Assembly: GCA_902571375.1 (NCBI GenBank)
Contig: CACGBP010000006.1
Span: 1-40,669, forward strand
DNA from: an uncultured Pelagibacteraceae bacterium
GTDB taxonomy: Bacteria > Pseudomonadota > Alphaproteobacteria > Pelagibacterales > Pelagibacteraceae
DNA: 40,669 nt
Direction of reading: 5' to 3'
Within the stretch, counting starts at the first letter, position 1. Each line of letters begins with the position of its first letter. Below, piece after piece: positions 34,281 to 40,669 of this stretch. Under the pieces are notes generated by a model, which was given only the letters and a program-made list of their open reading frames with translations, made no database searches and was not told the origin of the DNA. A program made the translations under genes and the position numbers.

Positions 34281-36095
34281 TTAGTGTTGTTTTCCAAGGA
34301 TCGATTTACCAGAAGGTACTCGAACCTCATCAACCATTCTTTGCGTTGCAGCACTAGGTTCTGAAGTAATTAAACTTACAACAACCATAGCTACTAAGCT
34401 GACAGCTGAACCAAAGATACCAAACGTTAACTGTGTAATACCTAAGAATCCACTTCCACCATTTCGTACCCAAATTAGGTAACCCATACCTGAAAGTAAT
34501 CCTAAAGCCATACCAGCTATAGCACCTTCTCTGTTAGCTCTCTTCCACCATACACCAAGTACTAGTGGGAAGAACAATCCAGACATCGCAAAGTCAAAAG
34601 CCCAGATAACTGAACCTAATATACCTTGGATCTCCATTGCTGCGATAGTTGCTCCAGCAAAACCAATTACTACAAGTAATACCCTTGCAACAACTAGTCT
34701 CTTAGCAGTCTCAGCTTTTGGATCGATGATTTTATAGTAAACATCGTGTGAGATTGCATTTGCAATTGCTAGAATTAAACCATCAGCTGTTGACATGGCA
34801 GCAGCCATACCTCCAGCAGCAACTAGACCTGAGATTACGTAAGGTAATCCAGCTATTTCTGGAGTTGCTAACACAACGGCTTTACCACCCATGAAAAACT
34901 CATTTAACTCTAGAGTTCCATTTCCGTTAAAGTCGCTTACAAACATTAAGTTTGCTTGGTTCCAGTTTTGATACCAATCTATCGCTTGAACTTCTGTAAT
35001 TGATTTACCGATAATACCAGTAGGTAATGAAGGATCAATCAATGACAATTTAGACAGTGTCGCTAACATTGGAGCAGAAGAATAAAGTAGGAAGATAAAG
35101 AATAATGACCAACCTACTGATTTTCTAGCTGCTTTTACACTTGGAGTAGTAAAATATCTCATCATAACGTGAGGCAATGAAGCTGTTCCCATCATCATCG
35201 CTAACGCTAATGAAATAAATGCCCAAGGTGTTGCGTTCACCGCTGAGTGAGCTTTAGTTATTCCAGCTAAGCCTTTCGGCACCATCGCAAGATTCTCTTT
35301 CGAGTTTGCAACAAAACCAAATTGCTGTTCAAGTTCACCAATTCTAGCTACTTCATCAGCCAACATGAAGTGCGGGAAGAAACCTGCACCCATTTTGTTA
35401 CTGATCCAGAATACTGGTAATAAGTAAGCTATGATTAGAACGATATATTGAGCTACCTGTGTCCAAGTTACTCCTCTCATACCACCTAGCATTGAACAAA
35501 GTAAGATACTTACTAGTCCAACGTATACAGCGTATTGGAATGGAATATCAAGTGCAACAGATGCAATAGTACCTGTAGCGTTAATTTGTGCAGTCACATA
35601 GGTAAATGAAGCAACAGTTAAAACTACTACCGCAAGAAACCTAGTTAGATTACCACCGTATCTTGTACCAATAAAATCTGGGACTGTATAACAGCCAAAT
35701 TTTCTTAGGTATGGTGCTAATAGTGATGCAACTAATACATATCCACCAGTCCAACCTACAAGTAACGCCATATAACCGTAACCTTTAAAGTAAATACCAC
35801 CTGCCATCGCAACGAATGACGCACCAGACATCCAGTCTGCTGCAGTTGCCATTCCATTGAATACGGTTGGTACTTGTCTTCCAGCTACGTAGTACGCATC
35901 AGCTTGTGCTGTACGTGATAGATAACCAATTATAGCATAGATGGCTACTGTGAAGGCAACGAAACAAATACCTATTGTTTTCGCTGTCATACCCATCTGC
36001 TCAGCAATTGACATAATGATTATGAAACCTAAGAAACCTCCTGTATAGATTCCGTAAACTTTAGGCAAATTGTCTATAAAATTACCTTTAATCAT
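34281..36095 (-). CDS. Sodium/solute symporter, large subunit (VC_2705 / ActP-like)
   Basis: 604 residues with about 13 membrane helices, SSS family. IGYLSRTAQADAYYVAGRQV, GMATAADWMSGASFVAMAG and MSTADGLILAIANAISHDVY are typical of the acetate-permease-like branch, and ASLPHVMMRYFTTPS is diagnostic. The small DUF4212 subunit directly upstream places it in the two-component VC_2705 type. A hydrophilic loop carries a 12-residue EF-hand-like sequence (Asp388 to Glu399). The likely substrate is a small organic acid such as acetate, because acs is close; this is inference. The sequence is visibly less AT-rich than its neighbours, suggesting high expression. Confidence 0.9.
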   Translation of the reverse strand: MIKGNFIDNLPKVYGIYTGGFLGFIIIMSIAEQMGMTAKTIGICFVAFTVAIYAIIGYLSRTAQADAYYVAGRQVPTVFNGMATAADWMSGASFVAMAGGIYFKGYGYMALLVGWTGGYVLVASLLAPYLRKFGCYTVPDFIGTRYGGNLTRFLAVVVLTVASFTYVTAQINATGTIASVALDIPFQYAVYVGLVSILLCSMLGGMRGVTWTQVAQYIVLIIAYLLPVFWISNKMGAGFFPHFMLADEVARIGELEQQFGFVANSKENLAMVPKGLAGITKAHSAVNATPWAFISLALAMMMGTASLPHVMMRYFTTPSVKAARKSVGWSLFFIFLLYSSAPMLATLSKLSLIDPSLPTGIIGKSITEVQAIDWYQNWNQANLMFVSDFNGNGTLELNEFFMGGKAVVLATPEIAGLPYVISGLVAAGGMAAAMSTADGLILAIANAISHDVYYKIIDPKAETAKRLVVARVLLVVIGFAGATIAAMEIQGILGSVIWAFDFAMSGLFFPLVLGVWWKRANREGAIAGMALGLLSGMGYLIWVRNGGSGFLGITQLTFGIFGSAVSLVAMVVVSLITSEPSAATQRMVDEVRVPSGKSILGKQH

Positions 36096-36355
36096 TAGTC
36101 ATCTCCTCTTTCGCTAAAGCCAAATTCTTCATCAATTTTTTCTTGTCTATTCGCAAACCAGAAAATTAGGATTACGAAAGCTCCAAGAGAACCTTGACAT
36201 GTGAACCAATAAGTTAAAGGATAACCAAATGGTCCCGTAACTTCGTTCATTTCAGCCCCGAATAGGAAGATGCCAATTGAGAAAACAAACCAGATTGCTA
36301 ACGTAATGAATAGCAAACCTCTGGATTTTTCCCAGTGTTGTGCTTGTTTTGACAT
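36095..36355 (-). CDS. Symporter small subunit, DUF4212
   Basis: 86 residues with two membrane helices (about 13-33 and 48-66). The start QAQHWEKSRGLLFITLAIWF and GPFGYPLTYWFTCQGSLGAF match DUF4212, which occurs almost only with VC_2705-type symporters. It should form a complex with the large subunit. Its stop shares one base with the symporter start (TAATG), with GGAG shortly upstream, so the two are coupled. It is the first gene of the unit, with a clear ribosome binding site (36361-36368). Confidence 0.92.
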   Translation of the reverse strand: MSKQAQHWEKSRGLLFITLAIWFVFSIGIFLFGAEMNEVTGPFGYPLTYWFTCQGSLGAFVILIFWFANRQEKIDEEFGFSERGDD

Positions 36356-36360
36356 TTATA

Positions 36361-36368
36361 CCTCTCTC
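36361..36368 (-). promoter_or_regulatory. Shine-Dalgarno site of the symporter operon
   Basis: On the minus strand GAGAGAGG ends 5 bases before the DUF4212 ATG. It is an unusually good ribosome binding site for this window, where most starts have weak or no Shine-Dalgarno sequence, and it fits a highly expressed transporter. The rest of the 125-bp gap (36356-36480) must hold divergent promoters, but I could not place them convincingly. Confidence 0.6.
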
Positions 36369-36480
36369 TTTTTAGTTATAACTGGCCAAAACCATACCCA
36401 TAATCAAAGATATTTAAAGTGTTAAAATTGTTCATATTTTAGTAGTTTTTGGGCTATAAACTTAGAAATTAAGCTATTTT

Positions 36481-37104
36481 ATGGGTAAATATAAACTTAC
36501 TTGGAAAGATCTGACTTGGCATGACTTTAAAACTTATCTATTTGCTATGTTTAAAGCTTTTGTCCCTAAGGGGAAAATTAGCAATTTAGATGAACTTGAA
36601 ACTTTTATTCAAACAAAATCTGCCTGGGTAAGTCAAGTGACTCTTTATGGTTACCTTAAAACGAGAATGGGGACAAGATATGTTCTTCATTTTGAGAACG
36701 ATATATTTATGGATTCAGTAAACTTAGCTAAGTGGAATATTTATGCTGTTGCTCTTCAAGATCTAACTCTTTTTACATTTTCAAAATTGAGAGCAAATTT
36801 TAATTATCAAGATGTTGAAGACGCAAAAGAAATTTTTTTAAAAATTTTAGATGATGAAATTTCAAATAAAATGCCAATCGATGTTATAGAAAATGCAAAA
36901 AAAAGTTTTGATGAAAGATTAAAAAATATCAATTGGGACAATTATCATAATGATCTACCATTTAACCCCAGTGCTCTGTCGCTATATAAGTGGGCACCTA
37001 TTGCAGAAGATTTAAAAAGTTTAGATCGTAAAATAGTTCTTAACTCAGTAATTTTAAAATGGGGTGTTGTTCAAAAAGAATTTAATGAGAGAATAAAATT
37101 TTAA
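36481..37104 (+). CDS. Unrecognised conserved-looking protein between symporter and acs
   Basis: 207 residues, soluble in appearance, with no signal peptide or membrane helix. It begins with an aromatic-rich segment ([20 protein letters not shown]), then [20 protein letters not shown] and [16 protein letters not shown], and ends in charged helices. I do not recognise a family. Intact length, normal codon use for the region and clean junctions argue that it is real. It is divergent from the symporter operon and its stop overlaps the acs stop (TTAA). Sharing a promoter region with the symporter is the only hint of a link to acetate use. Confidence 0.8.
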   Translation: MGKYKLTWKDLTWHDFKTYLFAMFKAFVPKGKISNLDELETFIQTKSAWVSQVTLYGYLKTRMGTRYVLHFENDIFMDSVNLAKWNIYAVALQDLTLFTFSKLRANFNYQDVEDAKEIFLKILDDEISNKMPIDVIENAKKSFDERLKNINWDNYHNDLPFNPSALSLYKWAPIAEDLKSLDRKIVLNSVILKWGVVQKEFNERIKF

Positions 37105-39197
37105 ATATTTTTTCTATTTTCAACTAAGCTTGCAACAACACTGGGGTCAGCCAAAGTAGTAGTATCACCTAGTTGATCATGCTCATTTGCTGCAATTTTT
37201 CTCAAAATTCTTCTCATTATCTTTCCTGATCTTGTTTTAGGTAAGCCAGGAGAAAAATGGATTAAATCTGGTGTTGCTAAAGGACCAATTTGTTTTCTAA
37301 CCCAAAGTTTAAGATCTCTTTCTAATTCCCCAGTTTCTATTTCACCCGCGTTAAGAGTTACATAGCAATATAAACCGTTTCCTTTTATATCATGTGGATA
37401 TCCAACAACAGCTGCTTCAGCAACTTTAGGATGAGCCACAAAAGCACTCTCGATTTCAGCTGTACCAAGATTATGTCCAGACACAATTATTACGTCATCA
37501 ACCCTTCCAGTTATCCAATAATACCCATCTTTATCTCTTCTACATCCATCACCAGTGAAATATTTACCATCGAACTGAGAAAAATAAGTGTCAATGAATC
37601 TTTGATGATCTCCATAAACAGTTCTCATTTGACCTGGCCATGATTGAGAAATACACAAACGTCCTTCACCAGCTCCCTTAATCTCTTTTCCATCTTTATC
37701 AACTATAGAAGGTTTTATTCCATAAAAAGGCTTTGTTGCTGAACCTGGTTTTAAAGGTATTGCTCCCGTTTGAGGCGCAATTAAAATTCCACCTGTTTCA
37801 GTTTGCCACCAAGTATCAACGATTGGACATTTTGAATTTCCAACAGTTTTGTAATACCACATCCATGCCTCAGGATTTATAGGTTCGCCAACAGTTCCTA
37901 GTAATTTTAAAGATTTTCTTGAAGTTTTATTAACTGGTTCATTACCTTCTCTCATTAAAGCTCTAATTGCGGTTGGAGCAGTATAAAATGTATTAACTTT
38001 ATATTTGTCTACTATTTGCCACCATCTAGAGCTGTTAGGATAATTTGGAACTCCCTCAAACATTATTGTAGTTGCTCCATTGGATAATGGGCCGTAAATA
38101 ATATAACTATGTCCAGTAACCCAACCAATATCAGCAGTGCACCAATAAATATCTTTTGGTTTATAATTGAAGATATATTGATGGGTCATAGATGCATAAA
38201 CCATATAGCCACCAGTTGTATGCAAAACTCCCTTAGGTTTTCCAGTAGAACCTGAAGTGTAAAGAATAAAGAGAGGGTCCTCAGCATTCATCTCCTCAGG
38301 ATCACAATGATTAGAAACATCCTTTATTAAATCATGATACCAGACATCTCTTTCACTATTCCAATAAACATAATTACCAGTTCTTTTTACTACGATACAT
38401 TTTTTAACATTTGGGCAATTAGTTAATGCTTCATCAGTTGTAGCTTTAAGAGGAATAGTTTTGCCACCTCTCACACCCTCATCAGCTGTAATTATATATT
38501 CAGATTCACAGTCATTTACTCTACCCGATATGGACTCAGCTGAAAAACCTCCAAAAATAATTGAGTGAATCGCTCCAATTCTTGCACATGCTAGCATTAA
38601 AATTGCTAATTCTGGGATCATAGTTAAGTAAATAGTTACTCTATCACCTTTTTTTATTCCAAGTTTTTTCAAACCATTTGCAGCTTTAGAAACTTTTTGA
38701 TGTAGTTGCTTATACGAAATTTTTTGAGTATCTTTTGGGTCATCCCCAACCCAAATAATTGCGGTCTTATCTTTTTTATCCTTTAAATGTCTATCAATAC
38801 AATTAGCAGAGGCATTTAATGTTCCATCCTCATACCATTTAATTTTAACTTCATCTTTACTATATTTAACATCTTTAATTTTTTTGTATGGCTTTATCCA
38901 AGAAATTCTTTTTCCTTCTTTTTTCCAAAAGGTATTATTATTTTTGATCGATTCATTATATTTTTTTTGATATTGAGCTTTATTTGCAAGACTACTTTTG
39001 ATCCACTCTGGCTTAGTTTTAAATATAAGCTCTGATGATGAGCTTTCATTATTTGTTGTTTTTTTTGATGTCTTCTTTTTTGTTTTAGATTTTTTTCTTA
39101 TAACTTTTCTTTTTTTGGAAAATCTTTTTTTAATTCTCTTCTTTATTTTTTTTGAAGATTTTTTTTTTGTTTTTGATTTTTTCTTTTTTTTTGGCAT
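37101..39197 (-). CDS. acs: Acetyl-CoA synthetase with a polybasic N-terminal tail
   Basis: 698 residues, about 45 longer than E. coli Acs. From about residue 80 it is a standard Acs: [20 protein letters not shown], the AMP-binding P-loop [12 protein letters not shown] (about 313-324), [16 protein letters not shown] and the acetylatable Lys659 in [10 protein letters not shown]. It activates acetate to acetyl-CoA. Residues 1-50 are extraordinary: 26 Lys and 4 Arg, no acidic residue, with Ser/Thr spacers. No alternative ATG, GTG or TTG start follows the tail before the conserved part, so the tail seems real. The EVE gene lies 14 bases upstream. Confidence 0.95.
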   Translation of the reverse strand: MPKKKKKSKTKKKSSKKIKKRIKKRFSKKRKVIRKKSKTKKKTSKKTTNNESSSSELIFKTKPEWIKSSLANKAQYQKKYNESIKNNNTFWKKEGKRISWIKPYKKIKDVKYSKDEVKIKWYEDGTLNASANCIDRHLKDKKDKTAIIWVGDDPKDTQKISYKQLHQKVSKAANGLKKLGIKKGDRVTIYLTMIPELAILMLACARIGAIHSIIFGGFSAESISGRVNDCESEYIITADEGVRGGKTIPLKATTDEALTNCPNVKKCIVVKRTGNYVYWNSERDVWYHDLIKDVSNHCDPEEMNAEDPLFILYTSGSTGKPKGVLHTTGGYMVYASMTHQYIFNYKPKDIYWCTADIGWVTGHSYIIYGPLSNGATTIMFEGVPNYPNSSRWWQIVDKYKVNTFYTAPTAIRALMREGNEPVNKTSRKSLKLLGTVGEPINPEAWMWYYKTVGNSKCPIVDTWWQTETGGILIAPQTGAIPLKPGSATKPFYGIKPSIVDKDGKEIKGAGEGRLCISQSWPGQMRTVYGDHQRFIDTYFSQFDGKYFTGDGCRRDKDGYYWITGRVDDVIIVSGHNLGTAEIESAFVAHPKVAEAAVVGYPHDIKGNGLYCYVTLNAGEIETGELERDLKLWVRKQIGPLATPDLIHFSPGLPKTRSGKIMRRILRKIAANEHDQLGDTTTLADPSVVASLVENRKNI

Positions 39198-39211
39198 AAA
39201 TAAATTTTTTA

Positions 39212-39631
39212 TTAAATTTTACCCATCTTATTCAAAATTTTCCAGCTTTTAGAGTCAATAGGCATGACAGATAATCGACTTTGTTTAATTAAGGATAAAT
39301 GCCTTAATTGCTTAATTTTTTTAATATTTTCAAGTGTAATGGGTCTTTTAAGCTCCTTAATAAATTTTACTGTAACTGCCACAAACCGACCAGATTGGTC
39401 AGTTTTATCAATGTAAGCCTCTTTTATGACTTCAACAATTCCAACTATTTCCTTACCAATGTTCGAATGATAAAAGAAACATTGATCACCCTTTCTCATC
39501 AATTTTAAATTTTTTGCTGCTTGATAGTTCCTAACACCGTCCCATGCAGCTCCTTTGCTACCAGCTTTTTTCTGTTGATCAATTGACCAAACATCTGGTT
39601 CAGACTTTATTAACCAAAAATTTTTACCCAT
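39212..39631 (-). CDS. EVE-domain protein
   Basis: 139 residues forming one EVE (PUA-like) domain: [16 protein letters not shown] at the start, [38 protein letters not shown] and [14 protein letters not shown] at the end. These are the standard blocks of the thymocyte nuclear protein 1 type. EVE domains are thought to bind modified nucleic-acid bases; the cellular role here is unknown. It lies 2 bases after tsaD and 14 bases before acs, all on one strand. Confidence 0.93.
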   Translation of the reverse strand: MGKNFWLIKSEPDVWSIDQQKKAGSKGAAWDGVRNYQAAKNLKLMRKGDQCFFYHSNIGKEIVGIVEVIKEAYIDKTDQSGRFVAVTVKFIKELKRPITLENIKKIKQLRHLSLIKQSRLSVMPIDSKSWKILNKMGKI

Positions 39632-39633
39632 GA

Positions 39634-40669
39634 TTATAATTTAACTCCAGCACCTTTTAAAAAGGTAGCATTTTCGTCTAAAGGCCATCTAGGTTTTGCA
39701 GGATAATCTAATTTATCAAATTGTTTTAATTTGAATTTTTCTAAGCCAACTATTGCAATCATTGCTGCATTATCTCCGCATAGCTCAATAGGTGGAAAAA
39801 TGGGTTCATATTTTTCTTCTCTACATAGATTAATCAAATTATTTCTAATTTCTTTATTTGCCGCAACTCCTCCAGCAATAACAAATTTTTTATTTTTCGT
39901 TTTAATTTGCTTTTCAAATTCTGTAAAAGCAATTTTTGTTTTTTTATTTAAAATTTCAATTACGGTTTTTTGAAAAGAAGCGGCAAGATCAAATTTTTCT
40001 TGATCTGTCTTAATTTCTTTTGTGATTTTTAATACTGCTGTTTTAAGTCCAGCAAAAGATAAATTACAACCACCTCTATTAAAAATGGGTTTTGGCAAAT
40101 TATATTTTTTTGAGTCTCCCTTTTTTGCTAAAACTTCAATTTGTGGACCACCAGGAAATTCTATACCTAAAAGTTTTGCTGTTTTATCAAATGCTTCTCC
40201 AATAGCATCATCTATAGTTGTTCCAAGTCTTTGATATTCGTTTAAATTTTTAACACTTAAATATTGTGAATGGCCTCCAGAAATAAGTAAAAGTAAATAG
40301 GGATAATCTATTTCTGAATTTAGTTTAGGACTTAAAGCATGCCCTTCTAAATGATTTACAGCTATGAATGGTTTGTTCAAAGAAGCAGCGAAAGCTTTTC
40401 CAAAACTTAATCCAACTGAAAGACAAACGATCAATCCAGGTCCGGCTGTTGATGCAATAGCGTCTATTTCTTCAATTTTAGTTCCACTCTCAGCGATTGC
40501 TTTTTTTACTATCCAGTCAATTTTTTCTATGTGAGATCTAGCTGCAAGTTCAGGGACTACCCCCCCAAATTCTTTGTGAATATCTACCTGGCTTGATACA
40601 ATGTTAGACAAGACAATTGGGTTTCCTTGATTATTTTCTGATATTATGGATGCAGCTGTTTCATCACAA
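39634..40669 (-). CDS. tsaD: tRNA N6-threonylcarbamoyladenosine transferase (5' end outside window)
   Basis: About 345 residues are visible. The reading frame runs to the window edge, where it reads CDETAASIISE, matching the CDDTAAAVV near the start of TsaD, so roughly the first ten residues are missing. FGGVVPELAARSHIEKI, ASTAGPGLIVCLSVGLSFGKA, VNHLEGHALSPKL (metal His pair), LLLISGGHSQYL and VAGGVAANKEIRNNL confirm the family. TsaD transfers threonylcarbamoyl to A37 of ANN-reading tRNAs. A frame starting at TTG 40611 is only an internal fragment. Formerly gcp. Confidence 0.97.
   Translation of the reverse strand, partial: CDETAASIISENNQGNPIVLSNIVSSQVDIHKEFGGVVPELAARSHIEKIDWIVKKAIAESGTKIEEIDAIASTAGPGLIVCLSVGLSFGKAFAASLNKPFIAVNHLEGHALSPKLNSEIDYPYLLLLISGGHSQYLSVKNLNEYQRLGTTIDDAIGEAFDKTAKLLGIEFPGGPQIEVLAKKGDSKKYNLPKPIFNRGGCNLSFAGLKTAVLKITKEIKTDQEKFDLAASFQKTVIEILNKKTKIAFTEFEKQIKTKNKKFVIAGGVAANKEIRNNLINLCREEKYEPIFPPIELCGDNAAMIAIVGLEKFKLKQFDKLDYPAKPRWPLDENATFLKGAGVKL

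Noticed and set aside
38998..39252. An 84-codon Phe/Leu-rich open frame on the + strand that looks like a membrane protein
   Set aside because: It is the reverse complement of the polylysine region of acs; AAA/AAG codons read backwards give TTT/CTT. No independent support.
1..40669. CRISPR arrays, insertion sequences, integrases, rRNA genes and riboswitches
   Set aside because: None was seen when reading both strands. Intergenic gaps are too short for most, and no direct-repeat arrays or transposase motifs were found. A covariance-model scan was not possible here.

Overview
The window looks like chromosome from a streamlined marine alphaproteobacterium of the SAR11 / Pelagibacter type. I infer this from very AT-rich DNA, Lys/Asn/Ile-rich proteins, almost no intergenic space, frequent start/stop overlaps, and a gene order typical of the alphaproteobacterial replication origin. 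No species assignment is possible without a database search. No transposase, integrase, phage gene or CRISPR array was seen. The longest gene-free stretch is the 282-bp gap 11085-11366.

Left arm (1-11084): the 3' end of leuS, then lptE and holA on the + strand. These meet a long leftward block of mnmE, mnmG-rsmG-parA-parB, rho and the haem genes hemE-hemH-hemJ. A near-perfect parS site lies inside rsmG. The gap at 11085-11366, between divergent hemE and ppsR, has the position and content of the chromosomal origin: two perfect DnaA boxes, one near-match and extreme AT richness. Right of it come ppsR-maf-aroE-coaE-dnaQ, then secB-fxsA (minus), a Tim44-like gene, an Smr-domain gene and hslVU. 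This is the classic origin-flanking order of the class.

Middle (18659-26412): a histidine operon hisB-hisH-(small lipoprotein)-hisA-hisF-hisE, running on into a HIT-family hydrolase and a GNAT acetyltransferase. It faces lolA-ftsK, and a UbiH-type FAD hydroxylase diverges from ftsK. The 50-residue lipoprotein between hisH and hisA is easy to miss.

Right part (26415-40669): a LON-domain protein, then a small group holding a DUF5672-type protein, tRNA-Gly(GCC) with a clear sigma70-type promoter, two SAM methyltransferases and a pterin carbinolamine dehydratase. Next come rpe, a heparinase II/III-like gene and purH (minus), a YggT-like membrane protein, a two-component sodium/solute symporter with a strong intrinsic terminator, an unrecognised protein, acetyl-CoA synthetase with an unusual polybasic N-terminal tail, an EVE-domain protein and the 3' part of tsaD.

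The genes are mostly core housekeeping: chromosome replication and segregation, tRNA modification, haem, histidine, purine and acetate metabolism, envelope biogenesis and proteolysis. I do not see a clearly new multi-gene system. The items most worth a second look are the origin/parS pair, the his-operon lipoprotein, the Acs tail, the EF-hand-like loop in the symporter, the palindrome in the rho leader, and the fact that all seven convergent gene pairs overlap or touch at their stop codons.
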